Below, in pieces: positions 34,701 to 46,500 of a DNA stretch of 64,000 bases. A program made the position numbers and the translations under genes. Each line of letters begins with the position of its first letter. Within the stretch, counting starts at the first letter, position 1. The stretch is from Argopecten irradians (Eukaryota; Mollusca; Bivalvia; Pectinida; Pectinidae). The notes under the pieces are model-generated. The model did not search any database and had not been told where the DNA came from. It saw nothing but the letters and a program-made list of their open reading frames with translations. The stretch is from NCBI RefSeq assembly GCF_041381155.1, contig NC_091137.1, positions 15,433,765 to 15,497,764 on the forward strand, read 5' to 3'.

Positions 34701-37700
34701 CCATCTTACACAGGGGGGTGTAAGACAGCTCACACGCGCTAGACAAGAACGTGACATCATCAATACATGCTGAAAGGTTTTGGCCGTCAACCCTCGGCAA
34801 GCCTCAGGTTGACCGGCCAAAATCTTTCACTCGTGTTGAGATATCCCTGTCCACTTCACAGACCCATGTAAGATTCTATTAAACTTCTTCATATGCATCT
34901 CCTTTATATAAATAATTTGAAATAGTTGTAGAGTGAACAGTTAGATAAATTTTACTACTCATGAAAATAGGTTTCAATAAAATTGTATCCAAAATTTGGA
35001 AACTTAATATTAGCCACTTCAATTTTTTCTCTTTTGAAGAGCTAGTAAGAGTTGAAATTAAAACCATAGTGTTGCCAGCAGAATTATACCCTAGTTCAAC
35101 ACGGCTAAGTAGTATACGAGGGATGTTCCTAAATTAATGTTACTTGCACAATATCTCGTGGAAATCCTGCTAAATGGGCTTAAAACTACCTCGTGGCGAT
35201 AGCGTGATATCTGAAGTGTGATATAGGTAAATATCTCGCTCACAATTACACTGACCTTGATGCTGTGTACATTGTTTTGTAGCGCACTCGTTACACTCTA
35301 TACAAATATGGTTGGCAAGAGAGTTGAAAACGTAATTGAAATTACGGCCTATATCAAAGTTAGGTCTCTACTTGGCTTAAAGCCGGTGGATATTCATCGT
35401 GAGGTGTGTGATATATATGGGAAGGGTCAAATGTCATATATGACTATTTGTAGGTGGGTTGTTCGATTTAAGTCGGGACACCAGCAGCTTAAAGATGCTG
35501 CCCACACAGGTCGCCCTGCAACAACAACAACAAAGCATAACATTGAACTAATTCGGCAATTCCTTGAAAAAGATGCAAGGTACACTGTCCGGCAGTTAGC
35601 TAAAATAACAGGCTTATCTTTAGCACGTATTCATTGCATTTTAAAGAAACATCTTAAGCTGGGCAAGATCAATGCCAGGTGGATACCCCATTTACTAACT
35701 GACAACCAAAAGAGGTCCCGGGTTGACAAGGCCAAATTCTTATTGAAGAAATACCCAAAATACAGCAAAAAGGCTTTTGATAATTTGGTCACAGGTGATG
35801 AAACATGGGTGTATTTTTTCGAACCCAAAAGGAAATGCTCTTATCGAATCTGAGCAGGCAAAAACGCCAGGCGCCCTAGCATTGCTAAAAGAATATGCAC
35901 CGTAAGGAAGGTTTTGTATGTCATATTCTTTGATAACAAGGGTCCAATCATTCAAATCCCTGTTCCAAAAGGCAAAACTGTCATAGCGAAGTATTATAGA
36001 GATGTTGTACTTCGAAAACTTAAGAAAGTCTACAAACGCCACCGCCCACAGACAGGTTTTAAGTACCTCAGGCTTTTACATGATAATGCGCCAGCACACC
36101 AGGCGCGCATTGTAACGGAGTTTTTGAAGGCAGAAAAGGTCACTGTCCTCCCCCACTCTGCATATTCACCAGACTTGGTCCCCTGTGACTTTTTCTTGTT
36201 CCCCAAACTAAAATTTCACCTGTCTGGAACAAAATATAAATCAAGAAATTTTTAGCTTATATACAATAATGGTATATGTCAATCAAATCTTTTTTCACAT
36301 GCGATTCACTTTTGGAAATATCACGATCAAAATGAATTTGTGAATGTTTATCTCCGCAAATTGATATCTAAATTAACAAACGTTTATCTTCGCGAATTAT
36401 CATGAAGTGGGTTTACGGTATGTCACATGATCTATCATAAATAGAAGCAATAATAAAATGTAAAATGCATGTTAATGTTTAATAGTCCCTTTCAACATAG
36501 CCAAAAACTTGATAACATGATAATATTTGGAAAAGGACCTTCTCAATGTCTTTGGAGCTACTTTGGAATGATTCCAGCTATGAGACCATACCACTGCTTG
36601 ATAAGAGAATTGGTTTTGTGTATTGTAGATAGATAAGCCCGACTGTAGAGATGGGAGTGGTGACAATGTGGGGAGAGGCTGGGTATCTGTTAGTACTATG
36701 TCTAATACAGACACAGAGATTGCTGATGAAAATAAGACCCTGTTTGACTGGTGTAAGGATGGCAACACCACACAAGTCCAGAATATCCTAGCTGACTGTG
36801 ATGGTAATGAAGTCAACATAGCAGATGAATCGGTAAAATTTTACAGATATAAACTAATTATACAATCAAAAATGGCTCAAATTTTCTTTATGAAAGCATT
36901 TCTGAGAAAATTCTAATTTGTATGCCAAAAATGGTTAATTTTTTGTCCCATCTTTCTTTGGATATATATCATGAAATATTACTAATTGTAAACAGACCCT
37001 TTCAGTACAAGTCTCAGTCAACACTCACAGTCAACATAACACAAGTTTTTCAAAACCTATCATCTTAATTATCTTCTTTAATATACCTTCAACAATTGTT
37101 TAAGACAAGACTGAGATGTTGCTATTCTGGTGGCTCTTTCTGTTCTCAGAAATCATATATTTTAAATATGTCAATAACATACTGAATTATAAATTAATCA
37201 AACTTTGGAAAGCAAAAAGACATTTCATTACAAATTTGTAATACCTCCTTTAGCAGGGGACATTGCAAATTTTATCAAAATCTTTCAAGTAGTTTAGGAG
37301 GAGTTCGCCCGACAAAGTCTTGTCTACAGACACAGACGGACGGATGGACAGACAACCTGATTCAAGTATATCCCCCCTTTACTTCATTAGGGGTTATAAA
37401 AAATGGGAACGAATATTTTAATTAATTTATACAATATGTCTTAGACAACAATACAATGTTGATTTCAGGGAATGACATTACTCCACTGGGCATGTGACCG
37501 GGGTTTATCAGAGATGGTAGAGGTTTTAATCAAACTAAAGGCAGATATTAATGCACAGGTAAATCAAAATTAATTCTGTACAGTAATCTATCCAATAAGT
37601 GCTCCAATCCTTGTAAGAAACTCTTTGCCTTTTTTGAAGCCTCAATTTCAATTACCGGTACTTTCAGTTAAATGTGGATGAAGAATATATAAATTCTACA

Positions 37701-38772
37701 GTTTCTTTTTTTGATTTCATTTTCAAATGGATTTATAGCTTATTTTATGCAAAAAAAATGTGAAAGGGTAATACAAGTTTTGTTCTCATAAGCACTCCCA
37801 CAGTGCTTGAGATGAGTGTAATTAGTCTTTTGAACACTAAATGTCTCATTTGTTTATTTTTGTTTAATTTGTTCCGAAATCTTTGATTGAAAGCCTTGCA
37901 TTGCCATACATGGAAGTGAATTTGATTTGTTTTTTTTTTTTGTAATTTCAGGACCTTGAGCAGCAAACACCTCTTCATTTTGGTAAATATATATTTAACC
38001 ATATTTAAATGTTCAAGACAACAATTACCTGTGGGGAGGAGAAGGGTTGTAGTTATATTATACAAAAAAGTGATTCAGCTGCAGAATTTTCTAATAGTAT
38101 CTATAGCGGCCAAAATCTTTCATGAGGAAATCTCTTCATCTTTCATCTTTCTAGGATGTTGATCGTTGGCACACCTTGGTCATTCAGACATGTAAAGTAG
38201 TCGTCTGTTGTGATGCATTCCTTAGTTTCTTTGAACCATTTTCGACTAACCAAAAGACTGGACTGTAGATTATTTATCAGTGCCCAGAAAAATGACATTG
38301 ACTTCAAGTGGTTGAAATATGTAAAAGGTAGAAAAAGGCAAAAGCTCAGAATACTGACAGTAGTTGCTTTTAGTTGTTATATGAAATTTCTAAAAATAAA
38401 ATACCTTTTAACTCTTTTCAAAGTTATGAATGGCAATATTATATAAAATGTTTATCACTTTGTATTATTGATACTAAGGCAAGTGCATGCATCATTTTTG
38501 CTAACTTTGAAGGTCACATTGGTGTAATCAATTTTAGCCCCTATTATATCATGGTACAAAATTAGCTTTATTATTTTGATAGTATATATATCATCATATA
38601 AGATTTGCTTCTTTGTTTGATAGCTGTGTGCTGTGAGCAGGAAGATGTTGTGCGGCAGTTGCTACAAAATGGTGCAAACTTATCTCTTAAGGACTGTGAC
38701 GGTCTTAATCCTGCTGAGCTGGATACATCAATAGAAATCAAAAACCTTTTTGAAAAGCACAATAAATCGTGA
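25653..38772 (+). CDS. ACBD6: Acyl-CoA-binding domain-containing protein 6 (7 exons)
   Basis: Complete spliced gene with exons 25653-25775, 33170-33234, 34549-34645, 36629-36832, 37469-37558, 37952-37982 and 38624-38772. Together they make 759 nt, 252 residues plus stop, with all phases consistent. Residues about 8-95 are an acyl-CoA-binding domain ([12 protein letters not shown], then [19 protein letters not shown]). The C-terminus holds two ankyrin repeats ([10 protein letters not shown] and TPLHFAVCCEQ, followed by [11 protein letters not shown]). Domain order, motifs and length match animal ACBD6, a cytosolic and nuclear protein that binds long-chain acyl-CoAs and stimulates N-myristoyltransferase. 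The role is known from the family; nothing here departs from it. Intron 1 (7.4 kb) and intron 3 are loaded with mobile DNA. Confidence 0.93.
26212..27113. mobile_element. CAGGGCTCA-type element with 5-bp target duplication
   Basis: 902 bp with inverted ends CAGGGCTCAGCATTAAC and GTTAATGTTGAGCCCTG. Further inside are matching CAGGGCAGGTC and GGTCACCTGCCCAACAGGGC segments. ATTCA is duplicated at 26207-26211 and 27114-27118. The ends look hAT-like but the duplication is 5 bp, as for the element at 30589. No transposase. It lies in intron 1 of ACBD6. Confidence 0.8.
27119..27948 (+). repeat. Intragenic duplication, copy 1 (ACBD6 intron 1)
   Basis: Matches 33543-34252 over most of its length. Shared landmarks are GACATCTATAGTGGTGACCT, GGAAGACTGCCTTCTGATTG, AACTTACATAATCTCTGTTA and GTATTTGCAGTACTTTGAGT. 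It is longer than copy 2 because of internal insertions. Copies 1 and 2 flank exon 2. No coding signal is seen. Confidence 0.85.
28005..28930 (+). repeat. Tandem array of ~125-bp 'AAGGTCACAGGGGTCAA' units
   Basis: About seven imperfect units with GGCCTGTAGCATGCTGGGAT, AAGGGCTACCAAAGTTGTGA and TTCAAGGTCACAGGGGTCAA. It begins TAAGGTCATCTGACCTGAAG and then CGTCCGACGTCGTCCGTCGT. Degenerate relatives lie at 12590-13270. It is in intron 1 of ACBD6. Confidence 0.85.
28925..32093 (-). repeat. Large inverted cluster of the GC-rich ~165-bp repeat family
   Basis: About 18 units, inverse to those at 1-700, with internal element ends at about 29281 (TTTTAGCTCACCTGGCCCGA), 29764 and 32093 (GGCCTCTTGTT). 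It is interrupted at 30589-31022 by another element. Located in intron 1 of ACBD6; its short frames are repeat translations. Confidence 0.85.
30589..31022. mobile_element. CAGGGATCAATCTAG element with 5-bp target duplication
   Basis: 434 bp with exact inverted ends CAGGGATCAATCTAG and CTAGATTGATCCCTG. It is inserted in a unit of the GC-rich repeat, and GGCGG is duplicated at 30584-30588 and 31023-31027. Removing one copy restores the expected AGGGGCGGGGCCC. The interior has repeated TTCCCCT motifs and no ORF. Confidence 0.88.
32345..32872 (-). repeat. Further copy of the GC-rich dispersed repeat
   Basis: Two to three degenerate ~165-bp units ending in GGTCCTCTGGGCCTCTTGTT. It is separated from the main cluster by about 250 bp of plain intron. 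Confidence 0.75.
33170..33234 (+). CDS. ACBD6: ACBD6 exon 2
   Basis: 65 nt, acceptor TTTGTTACAG and donor AAATG|GTAACT. It encodes [12 protein letters not shown] and FDFQGKHK, the central helices of the acyl-CoA-binding domain. The tryptophan codon of KWEAW is split between this exon and the next, as shown by the phase. Confidence 0.9.
33543..34252 (+). repeat. Intragenic duplication, copy 2 (ACBD6 intron 2)
   Basis: Counterpart of 27119-27948 in the same orientation. Sequence divergence is visible but modest, so the duplication is fairly recent. The 78-residue frame at 34006-34242 is not convincing as a gene. Confidence 0.85.
34549..34645 (+). CDS. ACBD6: ACBD6 exon 3
   Basis: 97 nt, acceptor TTTTCTAG and donor AAAAAG|GTATTT. 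It encodes [19 protein letters not shown] and then DPEWQKK, the last helix of the acyl-CoA-binding domain and its C-terminal flank. Confidence 0.9.
34665..34849. mobile_element. Candidate small CAGGGATATC MITE
   Basis: 185 bp beginning CAGGGATATC and ending GATATCCCTG, with an internal hairpin (TTGGCCGTCAACC and GGTTGACCGGCCAA). No clear target duplication. It is in intron 3 of ACBD6, just after the exon 3 donor. Confidence 0.5.
35117..36255 (+). mobile_element. Broken mariner transposon
   Basis: The left end CGAGGGATGTTCCTAAATTA follows a TA. The transposase reads from 35308 ([15 protein letters not shown]). Its paired helix-turn-helix region is about 35320-35720, and the catalytic motifs are TGDETW (about 35791), HDNAPAH (about 36079) and YSPDLVP (about 36163), fitting the mariner DDD type. 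One in-frame TGA at 35851-35853 stands where the family has a tryptophan (RIW). The copy ends abruptly after KYKSRNF, losing the C-terminus and right inverted repeat. It is inactive and sits in ACBD6 intron 3, in the gene's orientation. Confidence 0.9.
36629..36832 (+). CDS. ACBD6: ACBD6 exon 4
   Basis: 204 nt, phase 0 on both sides, acceptor TATTGTAG and donor AATCG|GTAAAA. The first half is a polar linker of low conservation. The second half ([18 protein letters not shown]) matches the segment before the ankyrin repeats of ACBD6. Confidence 0.9.
37210..37400. repeat. Relic of a dispersed repeat with GACGGACGGATGGACAGAC tail
   Basis: Contains CCTTTAGCAGGGGACATTGC, GTTTAGGAGGAGTTCGCCCG and ACAGACGGACGGATGGACAG. 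A similar tail (GACAGACAGACGGGAACAAA) is at about 57475. No coding is seen. Confidence 0.45.
37469..37558 (+). CDS. ACBD6: ACBD6 exon 5: ankyrin repeat 1
   Basis: 90 nt, phase 0, acceptor GATTTCAG and donor CACAG|GTAAAT. It encodes [20 protein letters not shown] and ends KADINAQ, a textbook ankyrin repeat nearly identical in key positions to human ACBD6 ([14 protein letters not shown]). Confidence 0.93.
37952..37982 (+). CDS. ACBD6: ACBD6 exon 6 (31-bp microexon)
   Basis: Encodes [10 protein letters not shown] plus one base of the next alanine codon. The acceptor is TGTAATTTCAG and the donor TTTTG|GTAAAT. It begins ankyrin repeat 2. Confidence 0.88.
38624..38772 (+). CDS. ACBD6: ACBD6 exon 7: ankyrin repeat 2 and stop
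   Basis: 149 nt, acceptor TTTGATAG. It encodes [20 protein letters not shown] and [11 protein letters not shown], completing ankyrin repeat 2, and ends in NLFEKHNKS before TGA at 38770-38772. Confidence 0.92.
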
Positions 38773-40424
38773 ATGTTAGCTGTTTAAGTTATCTTACCAA
38801 CCAGAAGTAAGGGAACTAAAAATGGTTGTTGTTGCTCTGCCAGATCACAATCTAATGGTGTGATCCTGGAATGATTCTGACTAACTATAATGGAATCTCT
38901 TTTGTTTTCAGTAACATGTTGGTAATTTTGTACTACTGTAGATTGTTACGACATTCCATATGGTTCACATAGTTTTTGCATTTATAAATGTCTTAACCTT
39001 GCAGTATTTCTCCATACTTTTATACAAGGGGTACGTGAATTACATGTAATGTGTTGTGTGTGGATGTCTAAAGTTCGATGATTAAAAACTATGTAGTCAC
39101 TACAATACATGACAAAGATATTCAAACATATTTCCAAGACCTATTGTGTTTTTCATTTTCTTTGTAATGTGTACGGTGTATTTTAGATCACTTGGGCCTC
39201 TTTGTTTATTTATGCCACGACCTTTTGTTCTTTGCGGCGCATTGTTCATTGTCCATTATAGGTCATTTATCTTGATACTAACCCGAGTTAGTAAAATCAA
39301 TTTGATAAAAATACAGATCATTATTTTTACTTTGTTTCATAGAAAATCCAATGATAAATGCATTATGGTTAATGTTCTGGTGTCCTTTCCGTCGATCATC
39401 AAATCAAAAAAGTTTGGGAAGCTTGCCGAATTGTTTTCATATTCACGTTGAGTACATCATAGCCACTTACATGTACATATAGATGACTGAATGAAATATC
39501 ATTTTCATCCATGTAGTCATATTGAAAATACATATTTGGACTAAAATACAGGGAGTATTCATTACATCTTTACATTTTATCTTGATGCAAAATCAGATTA
39601 ATTATAAACTGTCGCTGATCAATTTAACATTTCGAGAGTTATAAGAGCACAATTAGTTGAGGAATTGAATGGATTTCAAGGAATATTTGTAAGCAGCCTT
39701 AATTGTGCACAAAAATAAAAGAAATAGTTTAAAATGATTAAATACCCAGTATAAGAAATATTAGAATTGAGGATAATTCTTTTCAGATTTATTGCTCTTT
39801 GTATATCTCACAGTCAGAAATGTGATATAACTTGTCATGACGATACGTCTTATGTTTTTGTAGTAATCTTAAGACTGCTTCATTTAATTGCAATTAAGTT
39901 ATTGTCCTAAATTCACCCAGGTGCTATTGGGGGTAAATTGAATTTGTCACTTTGTTTTAAAAGATCCATATACTGTAGGAATAAAAACCTGATCTTTAAG
40001 AGTTACTTCCCTTCTTGAAAGATCAGACTGAGACTCTTGGGCCTACTTTAGTCCTTAACAAGGCCTCATCATGTGTAAAGGTTAGTACGTAATACCAGAG
40101 ATGCCTGGGCCCCTTGTCAGGGACATTCCTCAACTTAAAGTATTCCCCTAACATAAAATTCCCCATTGAAAAAATTTGGAGTTAGGAGTCTTACTTAAAA
40201 TCTAAATGCTTTCGTATGGAAAAGTTGACGTTAAGAAATTCCTGAAAGTTAAGGGATGTTGGTGAATTAAGGCCCAGTTAGGATTCCTGAGGAGTGATAG
40301 ATGTGGTGAGAGAATATGGGTTTCCTTTTGGGGTTTTTGTTTTTTTTTGTTTTTGTTTTTTTTGTTTGTTTTTTTTTCTTCTTACTCGACTCTACAAAAT
40401 TATCAATCTTATTTCGGAAAACTC
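38773..40424. other. 3' flank of ACBD6
   Basis: Likely 3' UTR near 38773, then AT-rich DNA with a T/G-rich simple run at 40335-40380. Candidate poly(A) signals (AATAAA) occur near 39714 and 41105, but none could be assigned. Frames here show no motif. Confidence 0.35.
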
Positions 40425-40791
40425 TTTAAAGATGCTCCATCGCTGACAAATGGTATATTTTCACTATCAAAAACAGGAGCAGGCGATTTAGTATTTTTCT
40501 TCAGTAACAAAAGTTACTTACTTTACACCATTATAATCTTTGAAAAGTTTGAGCTTCTAATTTTACTTCAAGTTAAAATTACAAAAAAATAATTAATTGC
40601 ATCCCGAAAAAATTCCGCGGCACTATATCCTATATGGAATGAAGTACTGATTGCGCATGCACCAAAAGCAAAATACATTATTTTATATTACTTTTTCTGT
40701 TAATTAGACATATATATACACTATTAAATACCCATTATTGTTCAAGTGATGAATATCATTTATGCTCTGTCGGCGGTGGAGCATCTTTAAA
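40425..40791 (+). mobile_element. MITE, copy 3 of 3 (TTTAAAGATGCTCCACC termini)
   Basis: About 367 bp, from TTTAAAGATGCTCCATCGCT to GGCGGTGGAGCATCTTTAAA. Same orientation and interior (ATCAAAAACAGGAGCAGGCG) as copy 1. Confidence 0.85.
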
Positions 40792-41217
40792 AGTTCAAAA
40801 TTCAATAAAATGCCAAGCCTGAATCAAGGACGTATATAAGAAGGATAAGTCACGCTGGGTTTTGGGCTAGTGCGACTTGCCTGAATTAATTTTGAATTTG
40901 TTAGGGATGATTTTCTTATCTAGATATTGCCCATGTACACAGCATGCTCATTTTCAGGGGTTATTATCACTGTCAGTTATTATATTTGTAGTGACATTGT
41001 GTAGACAAATTTCTTTATTTCTCTGAGGCAATTATAGCCTGTTGGTTGTGAATTCCAACTATGAAGGTAGTGCGAGTGTTGAATGGTGTAAAATTTGATG
41101 TGTGCTCTTACAAGAAATAAAATCTGATGAAATGACCTGAATTTCTGTATTGTTTCTTCTCTTCAATCAAATGTAGCAAAATTTTTAGAAACTGGAAACT
41201 AATCTCAATGCACTCAC

Positions 41218-41285
41218 CACGTTGACCGATAGAGAAACGAACTTACTAGATGACACAGGACTTCTATAAATCTCTGCCAGTACAT
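41218..41285 (-). CDS. Exon-like stretch, low support
   Basis: On the minus strand a good acceptor (TATTATTTTAG) and a good donor (AACGTG|GTGAGT) bracket 68 nt. One frame is open: VLAEIYRSPVSSSKFVSLSV. No neighbouring exon could be joined and no family is recognised, so it may be chance or a relic. Confidence 0.25.
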
Positions 41286-42229
41286 CTAAAATAATAGATT
41301 TTGTCAAAAACGTTTCATTCGAGTTAAGATATTAATATGATGTAAAACATGTCAAGATACAACATAAAATTATCTTCAGGGTGCTTTAGAAGACTTTCAT
41401 ATCACCAGCAAACTCTAATATTGACAGGTATTATGTGTACATTGTTCAATGACAAAGACGACATACATATTTTAGTTTCTGAAAATATCCAAACCAACGC
41501 TAATTTCTGGGAACAAAACGCCATATTTGCTTCATGACATCAAAGTAAATGCTAAGGATTGTTAAAGCCGTTTTTACATTTACTTTGTTGAAATGTCAAT
41601 CGAACATGAAGTATTCATGTAGCCTAACGATCGCAATGACACGATATACATTGTATTCATTATATACACATGAAACAAACTCATAAATAGTTAGTTTTGT
41701 TCAAATATTTATTATAAGTCCTTGGTATTGTTACACCAAGTATCTCAATTAAACTAGGTGATATATCTAGTATGGCAATCGAACCAAAAGAATATTCTAT
41801 TTCTTTTTCAATTTATTGGACACAATGTTATTAACATAGATACGGTATATTGTAAACGTAACTGTTTTCGCGCGAAGGCTTAATTCGCGTAAGTTTTTTT
41901 GAGATGGTACACCTTCAGACTTTTTACAGCACAGTTCATACATGTATGCATAAAATATGCACGATTTTTGCGATCCAGCCACTTTCGCATTGTAGGTAAT
42001 GCTTTTCTATAGAGAAATTTAAGCTTTAAGGAATTATATAATTTATATTCTGACAAATCAAGAAGAGCTTTCCATATGTTATTCACCACCAAATGTTGTC
42101 AACATAACCTACAATGCATTGATTTAGATTTTACAGACAAATAAGAGTTCAAATGAACTCTGCCAGTACAAATACAAAACATATCGATTAGTGGTATATA
42201 TATATATATATATTTAATGAAATTTGTGA

Positions 42230-42305
42230 CTGTCCTTTGTCCACACTGTTGGAATTGCTTCTTTGCTCCATATTTACTACTTCAATTAATTCGTATCCCA
42301 CAAAC
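42230..42305 (-). repeat. Single diverged relative of the 83-bp satellite
   Basis: On the minus strand this reads GGGATACGAATTAATTGAAG, then TAGTAAATATGGAGCAAAG, aligning with the satellite unit (GATACGTATTACCTGAAGTA...). It continues into CAACAGTGTGGACAAAG, which also occurs just after the last satellite unit (about 52098-52115). It translates as VGYELIEVVNMEQ, against VGYVLPEVVNMGQ in the satellite. It may be the ancestral single-copy sequence or another exon-like relic. Confidence 0.6.
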
Positions 42306-43172
42306 ATTACGTTGTTGATAGTTGATAATATGATTATATATATTAAAGGTACTCCTCTACATTTTTCATACGATAACAAATAAAAGGGAGATTACATATT
42401 TAAGCTATGTTCATTTTGTACAGAGCTTGAATTGATAGTATGATTGATATTGTAATCATGTCCTTTTTTTGTTATCATCACTTATAATATTTTATGAATT
42501 TTCGACTACATTTTTGGTATTGATTTTGGAGTAAATTGTTATCATTTCTTGCCTATCCTCTTGTGATGGTCTCTTATATGAGAATAAAGTTTGTTGTTCA
42601 GTACAATTGATTTCTGTAAATTGACAAACTCAGTAATCTGTAAAACGTTTACAATGAATATCAAGCCCCTTTCCACAGACAAAACGTGGCATTCTATAGC
42701 CCAATAAAGTGTACAATTGTAACCTCAATGGTTTTGCCAAGTAGTTTACAGGCGATTAATTAATTTAGATTAATTAAATTAATAAAATCAGCGACTCCTC
42801 AGACTTTCGTTTAGTTTCTTTACACGATTTTACACGAAGAGTGAACTACAATATTGTAGCTAGGTGCACATATACCTGCATTAGTCGTATCGTAAACATG
42901 TTTCCACTCTGTGTCTTTTTTTAGAAATGTTTTTTCAAGGTGCTTCAATCTGAAGAAGCATTCTGTAGTTATATTTTACCATAATACTGTGTACGTCCGT
43001 TATGAATCCACGGTGTATACAATGTTGTATTATTTGTATTTGTAATAAGAACATATTTGGTGGAATACCTGTCCTCCTAGTACATTTTCTTCTCCGGATG
43101 ATAGTAAAAAATAAAAACAAAACTTTGCTTGGTCGATTTCGTGATTAATCACGTTGGATGAACGCATCTTCG

Positions 43173-43573
43173 ATACTCCAGGGGTTACTATCACTGTCGT
43201 AATATCCATCCTTAGATTATGGCATTTCAGGAGAAAAAGCATTACTAATCACAGGTCCACGAAATATTCCTTTAAAGATCACGTAGAGGGGATATTCGTT
43301 TATATTTTTGAAGGCCTACCCCAAGCCTTCAGATGTATAACATGTCTGGGGTATTAAATGTATTTTCGTGTTAAAAAACCCCAGATCATGTAGAAAGCGA
43401 CACCCGACATCAAAGCCATACAATCAACCATAGTGTACCATTATTCGATTCTTTTGATGTAATCAGAGGCTCAAACTACCTGTCTCATCTGTTGTCGCAC
43501 ACAGAACCTTCAGTTTTGCTTTGACATAGTCCAGGGGTAGATATAACAAAAGTGAAAGTAACCCCTGGAGTAT
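43173..43573. mobile_element. MITE with ATACTCCAGGGGTTACT termini
   Basis: 401 bp. The left end is ATACTCCAGGGGTTACTATC and the right end is the inverse AGTAACCCCTGGAGTAT. No clear target duplication and no transposase. Confidence 0.65.
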
Positions 43574-46500
43574 TGAGGATGTATTTCAACATGAGTTTGG
43601 CATTATGTCAATAAATTAAGATGGTAATATAAATATTACCAATTTTAATCTTATTGCCATGACGTGACTTTAGAAGATAATGATAACAAAACATACAAAA
43701 CACCCCAGGTATATTCTTATTGACAAAATGTCAAACTGGTATGGTGATAATTTTAAAACAAAAACTAATAAGGCTGATAGATATTGAAAGCAATACTTTT
43801 ATTGAGTTACAAAGTCGTTATGGAGGATGCGGTTAATACATGCCTGAAACTACTTAACAAGTTCCCAAATTGAATAAATAGTTAAACATGAGCTTTAATG
43901 CCTCATTGTATATATATAATTCAATGTACATGTGGTCTAAAAGGTTCACATTACAATACTAATTAGCTTCATCGAGGTATGAAAAATGTGAGTCATATTG
44001 CTATCAAATAAAGATCTTGGCTGCACGGTCAAATTTTTTCTTTCACTGTTTTTAGCACGATGATGGAGCGTAGCTCCATCGTAGCTTATAGCATACCCCC
44101 TAGTTTTGAAAAATCACCTTGTGAACAGGATATCTCAAGTTATACACCATTAACAGCAATGAAATTTGGCACAGACATGTAGTTATAGATAAGGACGGAA
44201 CTGATAAAACTTGGCGACAAACAGACATAAACTGTATTTTTGAGGAATTAAAATATATTTCATTCCTTCTTTGTCTATAGTAATATTTAAATGAGGAAAA
44301 CAATGCATTATGGGAAATTATATGGCCGACGGTACCACTTCATACAAAAGAAATATAGTTTAAGAAAAGATTTAGGCAATTAAGAAATATTTATTATTTT
44401 TCTATTCTTTAATATGTTACTCAAAGTGTCATGACATCATAATTACCTGTGTTGGATAATCTATATTCCCTGGACAGTGTCACAAGTCAGGTGCCCTAGT
44501 TTCATCTAGATGCTGTTTATAGGCCTATATGTGTGTGTAAATGTGTAACATAACCATTTACTGTTAAAGGGAAAAACAATGGTTGAGAGTTAATTAATGT
44601 ATTTTGTTATCAAGGCCCTGGGAAAGGCTCGACTGTAGCTGCCAATGTCAATTTGTTGACCCGTAGTACACATTCCATTGTGCCGAGACCCAGCCAATAC
44701 AACTTGTGCATTGTTATCTTAATTGTGAAATTTATATTGTGTTGAAGAAAATGAGATAAAAGATAAGTAATAAATTTCAACGTATTGAAGCAAATTCAGT
44801 TTACCTCTTATAACCAGGACAGCCAAACATCTTTGATTTTTTTTGTCACCTATAATGAATTAAGCCCTCCTCCAGCAGGTATCTTTTATTATATATAGTT
44901 GTACATGTGTGATATCGATAAGCAATCATACAGGAAAAAGTTTCCCCAATTATTTTTTATCATATAACAATATTCTGATAAATTTGAATAAAAAGCTTTG
45001 TTAAATTTTGAATTTTATTAAATTTTCTAATATTAAAGTTAAGTTGATGCTATTTGAATTGGTCCCAACAATATTCTTACTAAGAAGATGCTGCTTCTGC
45101 ATACGCTCACACTAAAAATCCTGCTCAGAAAAAAAAACTTTTCTGCACAAATCAATATTTTTATAAAACTGTTGATCTATATATAACTTAACATTTGATG
45201 AATGACATCTGTTTTGAAAGAATTTTATGATTGTTTTAATACCAACATTGATAACAATTAAATACCAGTGGTCATTTGAATTGTCCTAATTAATTATTAG
45301 TTTAAACAGTGCATATGAGTGATAATCAAGAATATTAGTCAAAACCAATCATTGAACATTAATTAACTGAACCATCGTGCTACGAGGCCATTGGCCTCTT
45401 GTTTTTTTTAATACAGATTGATTACAAATAGGGTTTCAAAATAAAGTTGAAAATGAAGTAAAAGCAGATGTTAGACTGGTTGTGAGCTGTTGCCAATCTA
45501 AAAGAGCTATTTTGTACTATTTGTGATTTTATTGTAATTTCACTGTTTTGACCATGCACACGGTAAGCTAAAGAATGCAAATTGATTGTCTGATAAGCAT
45601 AACTGTTTACAAGGTTGTTTAAGCCACTATTTCCACAAAACAAAAATTGTCACAGTCAACCCATTCTATTTGCTCAGAATAGCAGCCCATGTAATTCCAA
45701 CTTCTAAATTTGAAAGATAAAAATACCTGATTTTTCATCATTTTTGACATATTCAATACAACGCTTCATACAAGAAGTTCAAAAGACAAACTTTTTTATA
45801 ATATTTTCCAATTAAATGAGAAATTGTTGCTATTCATAAAAATTGGGGATCAGTGGTCTTTATTTTTGTACCGTTGAATAATTATTTTTTCTTTAATTTA
45901 CTTAAACTACACAACAACAAAATAAACATTAGAAAAATAGATTATTTTTTCACATAAATGCTTGATATGTTCATCACAGCCGATTTACAGTAAAACTAAC
46001 TTTACATAGCTAAACATGACGTCTCACTGCAGATTGGGAAACTTTTGGGGTTAATAAAGTGATCTGCAAAGAGAAAAAATATATTTTCCAAATGAACGCT
46101 GATAATTCTTGTGTAAAACAATCTATACAATTTTTGCCATACTTTTTATATGACAATTTGAAATAGACAGGTAGTTATTTTTGAAAATAAACAAACACTT
46201 TTTTTATCAATGCTAAAACAAGGTCCTTAACGTGATAAACTGTGAACCATTGGACTATGTTTGATTTTGGGCATATTTTGCCTCCCAAATCAATCAAGTT
46301 TTAAAAATAAGTGTACGTTGTTGTATTCGAATTTTTTAGTATATCCCTGATTGGAGTAATGGAGGCTTCATGATTTTGCAGCTTTAGTTGTCATGGTAAC
46401 CATATGAAATATGCATAAAATATGGTAAGTGAATTTGAAATCTTTTTGTCGTTTTGCCTATTTTTTGATAGTTTTGCCTGAGAAACAAAAGAGCACAATC

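Larger units (their letters stand above)
40792..43172. other. AT-rich DNA, mostly unassigned
   Basis: Holds one exon-like stretch (41218-41285, minus) and the relative of the 83-bp satellite (42230-42305, minus). A short (TA)n run is at about 42195-42215. Nothing else could be supported. Confidence 0.35.

Noticed and set aside
39146-39451. 101-residue ORF downstream of ACBD6
   Set aside because: No motif, AT-rich composition like the surrounding flank, no splice or homology support.
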